A stretch of 64,000 bases of DNA from Tetradesmus obliquus (GCA_030272155.1 CP126206.1:2604001-2668000); one strand, 5' to 3'; counted from the stretch's first letter, positions 48,141 to 60,778 are shown. Notes: a model not told the origin generated them from the sequence alone. Program-made: numbers and translations.

Positions 48141-49810
48141 CGTCTATGTTTATCACATGATCAACCGAGCACGACACCCCAGAAATACAGCTTCATTGCA
48201 GCGCACCCTGCCAGTGCTGCCTCGACGCCCGGCCGCACCACATCGATCACCGCCTGCAACAGCAGCACGCAGCATACCCGGTCAGCGCTCCAACAAGATT
48301 TGTCTTCGCTCAGGAGGCGCGCCCTGCCAGTGCTGCATCAACGCCCGCCCGCACTGCATCATCGGCCGCCTGCAGCGCACACACCCGCGGGTGACGCCGA
48401 CCATGTCGACGCCAAGCTGGGCGTAGCTGACAACAGCATATAATGCAGTGCATGTGCAGGTGGGCAACATGCCCCTGGGTGCTGCTGGCACGTGCGGTAT
48501 CCTGAGATGTGTCCCACGCTGCGACTTCTGCTGCTGCGCCCCATAGAACGGCATGCACTGTCTGCTGCCGTGTCCCACCTGTGGTGCCATGAAGATGAGC
48601 TTCTGCGCCTCCACACTGCCCAGCAAGTGAGTCGCCAGGTCACCCACGGGCTCAGGGGTGGGCTCCTTGTACCACAACAGCCTGCAGGGCAAGACGTGTC
48701 GGTTGGAAGTGAGCATAAAGTTCTGAAGGCAAGTTTAAAGGATGAGCAAATGAGCCGCCAGGTCACCCACGGGCTCAGGGGTGGGCTCCTTGTACCACAG
48801 CAGCCTGCAGGGTTTGCAGTTCAGTGGTTGCAAAAGATTATTTACTGTTATCATTTGGGCGCTCTGTTGGTGAAACAATTGAGTCAAGGGGTTGCTGGTG
48901 CACGATCACAGCAGCACAGGAGCAGCCACACGTCTAAGTGTCTGGCGAGGCGATGCTAGTGTTGCTTTGCACTTGGCAGTGCAGCACATGACACCGCATC
49001 GCAAGCAGCAAGCTCATATGCTGCATGTTCAACCACGCCGTGACCTACTTTGTGATGTTGCTTTGTGTCTTGTGACCCTCAACCTCCCGCCACTCACGCA
49101 CCTGTTGGTGTGCTCGTCTATCGCCTTGCAGAATATTCTGTCGCTGCAGTACGCTGTGAGGGTGATGTCATGCTGCGCTGCCAGCTGTATGCAGCTGTCA
49201 ACGACGTCATCAGGCAGGCACCTGGCAGCAGAAAGATCAAGCAGCAGCAGCAGCAGCAGCAGCGAGTATGAAGTCATGCTGTGGACAACATAAGCACAGC
49301 AGCAAGGAGGCAGCACCAAAGCAACCTGCTTTGCTGTTCCCATCCTCCCCACCTGCTGTGCAGCACGTTGCCCTGTGCATCTGTGATGAGCAGGCCTTGT
49401 AGCAGGCCTTGTGGGAACACCACTAGCGATTGCCACACCTGTCAAGCCACATCGTCAATTGTGTTTGACACGTAGCGCTGCGTGCAGGGGCAGTACCTGC
49501 AGGAGCGGCTTGCATGTACGTGCTTGTGCTACTTGCAACATAAATCAATTGAAGTAGCAACAACAGTAGCAACGACAGACAAACCCACAGCAATACCAGC
49601 ACAGCCACACTTTTTTAAACGCCATCCTCCCCACCTGCTGTGCAGCACGTTGCCCTGCGCATCTGTGATCAGCAGGCCTTGCAGGAACACGCCAGGCAGC
49701 GTCAGCCCTAGTCGTGGCAGCACCTCCGGCACCCAAGGCCCCCGTGCTTTGCCTGTGGCAACAATCAGCTGCAGCACGTATATACAGACAGCAGCAGCAG
49801 CAGCGGCAGC

Positions 49811-49848
<38 letters not shown>

Positions 49849-50758
49849 TTGTGGGCGTGACCCCGACTGCCTCCGGCACGCTCCGCACTCAATCTGGCAA
49901 TAGGAACAACCATTGAGCAACTACTGTAGCCTGTGTGCGGTGCGCTGTGTGCTTCAGGCTGGATGCTACTGCTGCTGCTTTTGCTGCTGCTGCTGCTGCT
50001 GCCACGCAGCGCGCGCATTGACACTGTGCACACATCGGCTCTCAACGCAGCTGCAGGAGTGCCATCAACACAACTTGGAGTTGTTGCTGGTATCGGTGGA
50101 GTGGCTGCTTGCATGCAGGTGACAGTTTTAAGTATCATGCAAGAAGCAGCGACTAAATTTTCATCCATATACAAGTACAGAGTCAACTGTTGAGTCGTCA
50201 TTCCTTGCGCCTCACCGGCACTCCTGCAGCTGCTGCCTGCTTTACTGCTACCTCCACTGCAGGTGTGAGCTGCTGCTGTGAGTTCAGCAGTGTACCATCC
50301 ACATCACTGGCTATGATGCTGATGTGCTGCTGCTGCTGCTTTGTGCTGCTTGTGCCGTTGCCGTTGCTGCCTGCGCGTGCTACTGTGTTAGGTGCTACTG
50401 CCTGCTTGCAGGAAAGCCTGTGCTGAGGAACAGGCAGGCATGTTGGATGCAACTGCGCTTGTCGGCTGCATGATGTGATGCTGCTGTGTGAAGAGACACT
50501 GTGTGTTGCCTGCAGATGTAAGCAGGAGGCAGCAGCAGCGGGGATTACCCCTAGCACAGGCCTGCAGTGAACAGCTGCTGCTACTGCTGCTTGTTGGTGC
50601 TGGCAGCATAGCACGCCCGCATCACGCCCTGTCAACACGCACAAACCCTGCTTAATGAACTGATACGGCTGTTGAAGCTGCATCCATTGCAGCAACAGAG
50701 AGCAATTGGCGCTGCACGCACTGGGTACAGCCTGGAGATACGAACGCACCAGCTGCAT
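47015..50758 (-). CDS. HAD-superfamily (Cof/IIB type) phosphatase, probably organelle-targeted
   Basis: Exons in coding order on the minus strand: 50758-50216, 49768-49635, 49221-49102, 48681-48579, 48096-48010, 47329-47015; 433 residues, frame-consistent. About 150 residues rich in Gln, Ala, Ser and Cys precede the catalytic domain and may hold a plastid transit peptide (inference). HAD motifs in order: DVDGTLL (from residue 152, nucleophile and acid/base Asp), VATGK (about 184-188; motif II position normally S/T), GASKG (about 334-338, motif III Lys) and GDGEND (about 359-364, Mg-binding motif IV). The layout and MLQLAAVGVAMGNA fit the Cof-type IIB group, which dephosphorylates small phosphorylated metabolites. 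The substrate is unknown. The tail ends in an Ala run. The start could instead be the next Met at residue 26. Confidence 0.82.
47400..47640 (-). repeat. Two echo copies of HAD last-exon start
   Basis: Two copies of the acceptor plus about 75 bases of the last exon (encoding VLPLGASKG.G.AWLLD.LGM) lie at about 47405-47475 and 47563-47630. These are upstream in gene orientation of the real exon start at 47329. Confidence 0.85.
47770..47867 (-). repeat. (CTG/CCG)n tract in a HAD gene intron
   Basis: Almost 100 bases of CTG and CCG triplets on the plus strand (GCA/GCG on the coding strand) in the intron before the last exon. Confidence 0.85.
47870..48375 (-). repeat. Echo copies flanking HAD exon 5
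   Basis: Upstream in gene orientation, about 48310-48375 and 48198-48262 copy the exon 5 start (GCGGTGAT.GATGTGGTG...; real start 48096). Downstream, about 47876-47925 copies its end (CTCAGC.GCATGCTGGAG plus donor; real end 48010). This exon has echoes on both sides with the expected polarity. Confidence 0.85.
48750..48812 (-). repeat. Echo copy of HAD exon 4 start
   Basis: Near-exact copy of the acceptor and first ~55 bases of the exon starting at 48681 (encoding LLWYKEPTPEPVGDL). Confidence 0.85.
49340..49405 (-). repeat. Echo copy of HAD exon 2 end
   Basis: Near-exact copy of the end of the exon 49768-49635, with donor, on its downstream side. An inner duplication of CAGGCCTTGT.G is also present. 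Confidence 0.8.
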
Positions 50759-51599
50759 CGTGATCGTGCGTGTGCTGATATTCTCTACCTTCTGCTAAGA
50801 TATTCAGAAAAGTATTACGACAACCAGCGTATCAAGCCAGCGCACAACTTGTCCAGGGATGACAATCTGGTTCTCTGGAGAGCATGATCGGTGTTGTGCT
50901 TGTAACAGCACCTTAGACGTATGCAAGTCAACGTTAAGCTGATCAGTGGGTCCATGCATATGTGTCACGCATAGCTGCTGGTATGACAGCCGGCTTAGAT
51001 GACACATGGGATGACACAGCAAGCAGCAGGGCTCAAAGGTACAGTCAACTGCACAGCTCTGGCTGTATGCGTCAGATACGCCGTCTTCATGATGTAATGT
51101 TAGGCAAGAAGCTCTACGACTTCAAAGCCGCTCCTCGCACTTCCTTGAAAGCGCCTCAGGCCCTGGCAGGCTGCTAGCCTGGCCCACTGGGCCTGAGGCC
51201 GGGCTAGCTATAGGCTGGCTGCTGCTGCTGCCACATTTCCAACAGGAACCTGTGACACGTACTGCACACATGGGCAACGCATGCACAGGTTTGCAGGATT
51301 GCACCATATGCATCGCTGATACAGTGCAGTAGTGCATGTCGCAAGTTGTAGCACCATACAAACAGTTTCACAAAGTGCAACATGGGCAGTGCATGACAAC
51401 GACAGCTCAATGATAGCTGCAGCTGTTCACAGTATGTGAGTGCTGATAATATCATCGCAGTTTGTGTTGCAATGCGTTTGTGGCCTATGCGCATAGCCTG
51501 CTCACATGGCATAACATTCACCAAGAGCCATCACGAAACCGCCGCAGGCACTTCCTCCGGCTGCAGTGTATGTGTCAGCATCATGTCTATGATAGACGT

Positions 51600-51668
51600 G
51601 TGCAATGCACACTGTGCATAGACACATCCAGTGCATAGACACATCCAGTGCATAGACACATCCAGTGC
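51600..51668 (+). repeat. 17-bp minisatellite
   Basis: About three and a half head-to-tail units of GTGCATAGACACATCCA. Confidence 0.85.
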
Positions 51669-51835
51669 ATGCGCCAGCACATACACCTCCTCAGGCTCCA
51701 GTGTAGGTGTTGGCAGCCAATTTGCCTGCTCAATCAGAGCACAAGTGGCTCAAGCAAACCAACACACGGGGGCACAAGAGATGACAAAAGCCTACGTCAA
51801 CAAACGTACCCAAACCTCACCTCACAGACGCATAA

Positions 51836-51940
51836 AGCCTATGTCAACAAAGCCTATGTCAACAAAGCCTATGTCAACAAAGCCTATGTCAACAAAGCCT
51901 ATGTCAACAAAGCCTATGTCAACAAAGCCTATGTCAACAA
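51836..51940 (+). repeat. 15-bp minisatellite
   Basis: Seven perfect units of CCTATGTCAACAAAG. The flanks repeat too: TACCCAAACCTCACCTCACAG occurs just before and just after the array. A 15-bp unit keeps an open frame (AYVNK), but nothing else suggests coding. Confidence 0.9.
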
Positions 51941-52664
51941 ACGTACCCAAACCTCACCTCACAGACACATATTCAAGCTGCTTTGCACACAGCTGCTGGC
52001 GTTACGCAAACGACTCAACTCTCAGCCAGCAGGTATGCTCCACATGCCAGACCGTCTGTACGGCGTACAGCGCTCAACTTGCCGCCTGCACATCAACACA
52101 CATGTGCACATACATGAGCTGCTCCTAGCAGTGCCTGCTACTGCCAAGCGCACACTAGGCTGAGGCCACTGCAGCGCAAAGGCAGCTGATTTGCTCAGTT
52201 CAAATTAACACAATGACAAAACACCGAGAGATTCACAATGACAGGATTACTCAAGCACGACACACTGAACATATCGTTCTGTTATGAGTAACTTGAAGGT
52301 TGGCACTGTTGAGTTGACTGCAAACAAGCATATACACAGTAGGTGACAAAAAGTGACATACCGGTAGCCAGCGTCTGCGCAACAGCATGGCGACCAGCAG
52401 CACACAGTTTTGCAGCAAACATGCAATGCTTGGCAAGCTGTCATGTCCTGTCCCTCACACCAACCTTCAAATAGACTCAGCCAAAAAATGATGATGTTGG
52501 TCATCTTGCTGAACCGCAAGAACAAAACAGACTGCAGCGCTTTCATGTTTACATACTCCCATGACAGCTATTGCCCAGGACAGCCTGAACCACATACAGA
52601 GAGCACACACCACACAGTGCCTATTGTTGACCAAAACCAGACAGAACTGGCAGCTTCCGTCACC

Positions 52665-53475
52665 CATGGACATTGCCGCTGCCCTGGAATGGCTTCATGC
52701 CTGCTGCCCTTTCCGCAATGCTCAGCACCGCTCCAACGACTGCCATCAGCGCCACTAGAGAGTAACTGGACAGGACAGCACAGCATGCAAAGGAGTGATT
52801 GGAATCAACAGCCAAGCCATGCACGGCAGATACCGCAAGGAGGCATACTGCAACATCAGTAGCGAGCCAACTCATTGTGTGGCAGAGGTGTTTGATCACC
52901 CCTGAACGTTGCCGCTGCCCTGGAATGGCTACATGCCTGCTGCCCCCTCCGCAATGCTCAGCCCCGCCCCCACCAATGCCATCAGCGCCACTGCTCCCGC
53001 TACTGACGTCAGCAGCACAGGCAAATAACAGAGCCTGACAGCAAAGCCACACATGGGAATCCCTGCACCTCACAGACCAGCCATACAGGAGAGACGAGCA
53101 GACACCAAGAGCAGCCTACGTGACGTATCTGCTCACCCGTGCATGCTGCCGCTGCCCTGGAAAGGCTTCATGCCTGCTGCCCCCTCCGCAATGCTCAGCA
53201 CTGCTCCAACCACCGCCATCATTGCCACTGCCCCCATCAGGCCATTGGTGGCAGTGAGAACAGGAACAGAAGGCAGCGACGCCAGGTGGCACAAACAAGC
53301 AGATGAGTGCCAAACCTTGAAGGCGAATAACACAAGTCATCACCCGTGAACGTTGCCGCTGCCTTGGAAAGGCCTCATGCCTGCTGCCCCTTCTGCAATG
53401 CTCAGCACCGCTCCAACCACTGCCATCAGCGCCACTGCCCCCATCAGGCCATCAGCGCCACAGGAACGTCACGCG
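52665..53475 (-). repeat. Four copies of the permease terminal exon end, with stop
   Basis: The last ~100 coding bases of the permease (encoding LMAVVGAVLSIAEGAAGMKP and tail) recur beyond the real stop at about 53340-53455, 53135-53245, 52905-53000 and 52665-52755. Intervening sequence is partly duplicated as well. Confidence 0.85.
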
Positions 53476-53712
53476 CATGACAGCAAAGTCACACAAGGGA
53501 GTGACTGCAATCAACATCCAGTGCTCAACTCAGCTCCCACCACTGTCATCAGCGCCACCAAAGAGTCATTCGACCCAACAGCACAGCTATACAGAGGAGT
53601 GATTGCATTCAACAGCCAACCCATAAACAGCACATACTGCAGGATCATAAGGATCACACACATTTGAAACACCAGGAAGAAGCCAGATTCTGCATGCAGT
53701 CGAGGTGGCTGG

Positions 53713-54993
53713 TCAGCCGTGGACATTGCCGCTGCCTTGGAAAGGCTTCATGCCTGCTGCCCCTTCTGCAATGCTCAGTACCGCCCCCACCACTGCCATC
53801 AGCGCCACTGCCCCCATCAGGCCATTGGTGGCATGCATCAGCCACAGCACAGCGCCCCGAGGTTGGTGCACCGCGCGGTACATGAGCATGGGGAACAGCA
53901 CTGCAGCAGCAGCAGCAACATCAGCAGCGAATAATATTGTCAGCGGCATTTGTAGCACTGTATCAGCCACAGCACAGCACCCCTGGGCGGGTGCACCGCG
54001 CGGTACATGAGCATGGGAAACAGCACTGCAGCAGCAGCAGCAGCAGCAGTGCAGCAGCAACAGATGGTGTCAGCGACATTTGCAGCATTGCATCAGCCAC
54101 AGCACAGGGGGCCTGGGCTGGTGCAGCAGCAACAGCAGCAGCAGCAGCAGCAGCATGTAGTACCGCTCATGTACTATTGTAGGTGTTGTGTCAGCCACAA
54201 TGCAGCTGAACAAAGGCAGCGCCACTGCCAGCCTGCTAAACAACCACATATCAACCGCACCCCAACAATCATGTTGTCCATAGGTCATATCGCACCTGCT
54301 GTTGGCCAGTAGCTGATGGCTCCAATCAAGTCAACGATAGAGCAGAAAAACGGTAGCACCATTTCCAGCACGCCATATGGCGGCCACCAACACAAGCCAC
54401 GCCGTATGAGCCGCATTCTGCAGTTGCCAAGCTCAGTAAGATGTCAAACCTCACCAACAACAGACAAACCTTGTACACTCTCAGTGGCTCACCTGCTGTT
54501 GGCCAGTAGCTGATGGCTCCGATCAAGCCAACAATGGAGCTGAAAAATGGGAGCGCCACCGCCAGCACGCCGATCACAGCCACGTACAGGCAGCGGTAGA
54601 CAGCCCGCACCAGCCACTCCCTCACGTTGGCAAGGCTGGGGCAGCAGCGCAGCAGGATGTCTTCGATGGAGGCAAACAGTGGCTGTGCCAACACCTGTGT
54701 GAAGTGTGAAGGGCGGGGGAGCATGGGTTCGTGGGTTGTGTCAGGCAGCAGAAGGCAGTCTGGTGGTTGGGCTGGGGCAGCAAGCGCATCAAGGCGTTCA
54801 CAATGGCGGCGAACAGCGGTTCTGCAGGCACGCGTCAGGTGGAATGTTGAGCCGACATGATGAAGCCCGTGAGCTGGGATGATCAGCAGGGATGAACGCA
54901 GGTATACATAGGTGTCCAGAAGCAAGGAGGTAGTGGTGGCACAAGCATGAGCATTCCTTGTATTCCAGTTGATGATGATGCCGTGAGCACCGC

Positions 54994-55057
<64 letters not shown>

Positions 55058-55521
55058 GGCCCACCTGGTATGCTGACACCATGTGGATCAGCACCATGAG
55101 GTTGCCTGCAGCCCAGCAGCAGCAGCAGCAGCAGCAGCGGCAGCAGCGGCGGCAGGGCACACATCAGCACTGACTCGAAGCAACATCTGTGGCAAGCAAA
55201 CATGTGAGCACCTGTTGGTGTGTGCCAGCAACAGCATTCCGTGGGAAAACCAGCAGCAGCAGCAGCCATGTGACATCAAGCACGCCGTGGCAAATGCCTC
55301 AACAGAAGACCCGTGGGCCACACACCATGTGATGCGTCACACACCATGTGATGCGTCAGCTGGAGCCCTGCAGTCATATCTACTTCAGTCGACAGAGCGG
55401 TTGTTTCACAGCTGTTCAGGTGCGACATGGCCTGCCTGCACTCGCTGCAGCTGCCCCTCACCCAGCAGTGTGACCCAGCCTGGGGATCCTCTGAAGCCCA
55501 GCAGGATGTTGCCTGGCAGCA

Positions 55522-55580
<59 letters not shown>

Positions 55581-56929
55581 GGCGCTTTGTCATCAGCAAC
55601 CTAGGCCGCACCGAACAACAGCAGCGGCATTGCTAAGCATGCGGCTGCACTCGCAGCACCGCAGCAGCCTTGCAGGTGTTCCGCCCTATGCAGCACGAAG
55701 CTAGGCAGCGGCCTGTTTGTCCCAGAAACCTGAAAATTAACGGCATAACAAGTTGAGGTCGGCGGCTGGCATCAGGCAGCTCACCAGGCACGCCGTCTCC
55801 CAGGGCCATGTAGCCCAACACACTGACGGCAGGGTTGAGGGCAAGAAAGTAAACACCAACCCTTTATGCAACGGGTGGTGTACCAGGCACGTTATCACTC
55901 AGGGCCATGCAGCCCAGCACACACTGACAGCGGATTGTAGTGTTGAGGACAAATTTGCTGACATCTCGAACCCTCCTTATCTTAATCCTGCATCATGCCG
56001 CATGTGTCTCACCAGGCACGCCGTCTCCCAGGGCCATGTAGCCCAACACACTAACAGCAGAGTACACCACAAATGTGACGCTGATGCCTGCAGCAGCAGC
56101 AGCAGTAGCAGTAGCAGCAGCAGCAGCAGCAGCAGGATGCGGCAACTGTTGCAGCCAACGCAGGTTCTGTACTCACCAACCGGAAGGGCTAGCATGAAGG
56201 AGCGCATGCAAACAGCTGGCAGTGGATGGCAGCAGCTATATGGTTGCACCGTGCATGGCAGCCAATGCAGCATAGTGTCAACAACTCACCCTGTCGCATT
56301 GAAATTGCTATAACACAATGTTTATGACTAACGCCTCACCCAGGTTGACGGCCTTTTTCATGCTGACTGAGGCCTTGGGAGGCTCCCTCAAGGTGTCCTC
56401 AATCTCAATCAGCACGATGGCGCAGCTGCAACAGAATGGCAATGAAAAGAGCATTGGAACATCAGTTGGAGCAGCATCAATACACAAAAGCAACAGACAC
56501 AGTGCACATTCACATGCTGCAGTTGGTGGAATCCGGTTACTGCTGGCTGTCAACATTGTGCATGGCAGGAGCAGCAGCAGCAGCATTGCATAAACGCTTG
56601 GAGCAGCTACATACTTCCTAACTTCCTTAGTCACACCTGTATGAGGCGCCCAGTGCCCCCAGTGCGTTGAAGATGCCAAAGGCCTTCTCACTGGGGCTGC
56701 CAGGGTGGCCTGCCACGCTGCCTTGGTGCTGGGACGCCTGGCTGGCCCCAAGGGCGATAGCCACAGCAGAGTACCTGCAGCAGCAGCAGTAGCGGCAGCA
56801 GCAGCGGCAGCAGCAGCAGCAGCAACAGCGGCGGCAGCGACAGCATGTAGCGTCTTAACTTCTGTCCCACTGCACTGCCCTGGTGCTGAGACGCCTGGGA
56901 GGCACCAAGGGCAATTGCCCCAGCAGAAT

Positions 56930-56969
<40 letters not shown>

Positions 56970-59647
56970 TTTAACGTTGTAGTTGTGCCCGAGACACTGC
57001 CCTGGTGTTGAAACGCCTGGCTGGCACCAAGGGCAATGGCCACAGCAGAATACCTGCAGCAGCAGCAGCAGCAGCAGCTCGCTTGAATGACATGTCCATG
57101 ATCATACAGATTTCACCCAAGCGGCTTCAGGTCGGGTAGTTGATGGCCAGCATGTGCACATCCCCAAAGCTGTGTGCCCTGAGCCGGCCCAAGCCACTCC
57201 CCACTGCTCACTGAGCCCACTCGCCCAGATGACATGGCTGCTGATGTACCCCCCAAGCCCTCCAAAACCTGAGCCTGTGAACCATAATCCCTCACCCAAA
57301 TGACATGGCAGTGACTATGAGTGACGTCCACCAAGCCGCTTCAAGGTTGGGCAGCTGGCTGGGCAGCATCTGCACCCCCCCCCCAAACCCCACAGCTGCA
57401 AAGCATAAATCGTTCCATAGTAAAACCCTGCAAAAGCCAGGTCCTCACCCAAATGACATGGCTGCGCCAATCAGGGATGTCCACCACGCTGCTTCCAGAT
57501 TTGGTAGTTGGCTGGTCAGCATCTGCATGGCCCCAAAGATAACTGCCATGACCCAGTAGGTGTCCATGCAGCTGTCTTGAGGCTTGCCCATCATCTGCAG
57601 GCAGCAACAAGCACGCATACAGAGTTTGAGCCAGTGAGTAGCATTAGCACACCAGCGGTGATGGCAGCCACCAGCTGCGCTGGCCATTTCCTGGCAAGCT
57701 GCTGCAGCAGCAGCAGCAGCAGCACAGCAGCGGCAGCAGCAACGCGCAAACAACAGCAGCAGGAGCGTGTGCCAGAGAACTCAAATCAGGTTTGCTGCAG
57801 CAGAAATGAGTGCCATGGCCCAGAAGACATTCAGGAAGCTGCCAGCAGCCCTGGCCCACGTCCTCAAGGCGTAGGCCCAGGTTGAAGCAGGCCTGGTTGC
57901 AACGATGAGTCAGCAGCTGCAGGAGCCATGCACCTCACACGCCTGTCCCTAGGTGTAGCACAGTGGCTGAACCTGCTTAAAACATGATAAAAAATTTCAA
58001 CTCTGAAGCCCTTGAAACCCTGGAACCCTTGCTTGATCTGCAGGTGGCAGGCCTGACGCACCTGGCAGGCCTGGCCAGCGATGTATCCCAGCGACTCTGC
58101 CCCTGCAATGTGGTAGCCCAGCGTCACCAGTAGCATGGTGGGACCCTATATCCCCAAACCCTTTCTACACCTTGAACCCAACCCCTGACCCCTGCTACAC
58201 ATGCCGCGCACCTGGCAGGCCTGGCCAGCGATGTATGCGAGTGACTCAGTGCCCGCGATGTGGTAGCCCAGCTTCACCGGCAGCATGGTGGGACCCTGCA
58301 CCCTGACATGCTAAGCCTTCTAAGACGTGGTAGCTGATTGTCACCAGCAGCATGGTAAGGTATGCCGGTGACATCTGTAACACAGAGCTCCGGCACCCTT
58401 AAACCTCACTCTAGCTTCAGATTTGAATGCAGCTCACCTGGCAGGCCTGGCCAGCGATGTATGCCAGCGACTCTGCCCCCGCAATGTGGTAGCCTAGTGT
58501 CACCAGCAGCATGGTGGCATGCTGCAGCACACTCAGCACCACCGCCGCCCTGGGGCCTGCACAGAAAAATAAAGCAGTAGGCATGTTAGTTGGGGAGAAG
58601 ACACGGAAAAAGAGCAAGCAAGTGCCACCAGCAGCATGGTGGCATGCTGCAGCACACTCAGCACCACGGCAGCTCTGGGGCCTGCATACAGAAAACTTCC
58701 GCAGTAGGCGCGGTGTGTGTGATGTGTGAGGACAGCGGGAAGGGTTGTAGCTGCTTTGCAACAGCACCACCGTAGCGCGCGGGCCTGCATCCAGCCAGCA
58801 GCAGGCATGTGAATTGGGGAGAAGAAGGGAAAAGCAAGCAAGCAAGTGCCAGCAGCAGCATGGTGGCGTGCTGCAGCACAGACAGCACCACTGCAGCCCT
58901 GGGACCTGCACAGAATGGCAAAGCAGTAGGCACGGTGTGTGTGGTGTGTCAGGAAAGTGGGAAGGCTTGTAGCTGCCTTGCAACATCACTACCGCAGCGC
59001 GCGGGCATGCAGAAGAGCAGCAGGCATGTTAGTTGGGGAGAAGAAGGGGATGAAGAGCAAGCAAGTGCCACCAGCAGCATGGTGGCATGCTGCAGCACAC
59101 TCAGCACCACGGCAGCTCTGGGGCCTGCACATAAAAATCATCAAGTAGGCACGGTGTGTGTGTTTTAGGAGAAAAGTGGGAGGGGTTGTAGCTGCCTTGC
59201 AACAGCACTCCCGCAGCGCGCGGGCCTGCATACAGCCAGGAGCAGGCACGTGAATTTGGGAAGATAATAGGTTGTGTGAGCAAGCGTCGACAGCAGCACA
59301 ACTGCACTATCAACTCCATGTAGCCGCACACAAGGTGCAGAGCAGACCAGCAAGCAGGGTGCGAGAACAGTACTCAAGGCCCGAATATCATAGCTGCAAT
59401 AAATCAGTGGCCCCCTCACCTAAGATAGATGCCACTGCGTCCTTGTAGCGGCTGTGGCGCCGCCCCTTCACTGCATACACGTCCGCCAGCATCCACATGC
59501 ACCAGAGCGTTATAACATAAAATAACAGCAGCGCGCCGCAGCCGCCGACCCAGCCCAGCCAGGCCATGCTGTGAGGCAGGCCCAGCACGCCTGCTCCGAT
59601 GATGGTGGTGATGATGTGGCCGGTGGCGATCGGCCAGCTGGCTGCGC

Positions 59648-59690
<43 letters not shown>

Positions 59691-59793
59691 GTAGCGGGAG
59701 CAGCAGCAGCGTCAGTGTGTGGCAGGCCCAGCACGCCTGCTCCGATGATGGTGGTGATGATGTGGCCGGTGGCGATCGGCCAGCTGGCTGCGC

Positions 59794-59870
<77 letters not shown>

Positions 59871-59963
59871 CGTCAGATGTGTCATGCTGTGAGGCAGGCC
59901 CAGCACGCCTGCTCCAGTAATGGTGGTAATGATGTGGCCGGTGGCAACTGGCCAGCTGGCTGT

Positions 59964-60002
<39 letters not shown>

Positions 60003-60747
60003 TCAGCGTGTGGCAGGCCCAGCACGCCTGCTCCGATGATGGTGGTGATGATGTGGCCGGTGGCGACCGGCCAGCTGGCTGTAGCAGCAGCAGCAGCAGC
60101 GGCAGCAGCAACAGCGGCTCCAGCAGCGATGGTTGCAGCTGTCACCAGGTGCATTAAGGCGCAGCTCCCGCTGCACAGCTGGCACACCATGGTGCCAGGA
60201 TCCAGTCTCATGTCAGCCGCAACACCCTGCAGCTGCAAGCTGTGCACAGCTGTGACAAGGCCTGTGGGTTTGTGTGGGACTGTGGGCTGCTGCTGCCTCA
60301 GGAGCTGCTGGTCGAAAGCACGGGCTGCTGTGGGCACTCAAGCACATGCAGGCGGCACTCACTGTGTCCCGTGTCTTGAGACGCCAGAGTGGGTCCTTGG
60401 GACAGGTCAGCACACAGCAGAACACAAACACACATGCAGGCAGCCACGCATTGTGGCTGTTGCGGTGTGATCTAAGAGGAAATCCTTGGGACAGATCCAG
60501 CACACACCAGCACACACCAGCACACACGCACATGCAGGCAGCTACTCACTGTGTCCATTGCGGTGTGATCCAAGAGGAATTCCTTGGGACAGATCCAGCA
60601 CACACCAGCACATAACAGCACACGCACATGCAGGCCGTCACTCACTGTGTCCCGTGTGGTGTGAGCCCAGCATAGAACCTTGAGACAGGTCAGCGCGCAG
60701 CAGCAGTGAGGAGCGCCGCCGCAGCCCCGACACGTCACCATGATGGC

Positions 60748-60778
<31 letters not shown>

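Larger units (their letters stand above)
50759..52660. other. Intergenic region with minisatellites
   Basis: Lies upstream of the HAD gene and downstream of the permease gene's 3' echoes. Besides the two minisatellites listed separately, no reading frame resembles a known family. Confidence 0.45.

Noticed and set aside
51631-52163. Open frames with AYVNK or KPMST repeats as a repeat protein
   Set aside because: The repeat is a perfect 15-bp minisatellite open in more than one frame, with no signal, splice sites or family features around it.
57785-57845. An additional permease exon encoding FLNVFWAMALISAAAN on the minus strand
   Set aside because: It resembles a decayed copy of exon 4 (TYWVMAVIFGAM), ends in a stop, and exons 3 and 4 already join in frame without it.
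59571-60470. 299-residue plus-strand frame with long poly-Gln/Ala runs
   Set aside because: Antisense to permease exon 2 and its echoes; the homopolymers are the microsatellites.
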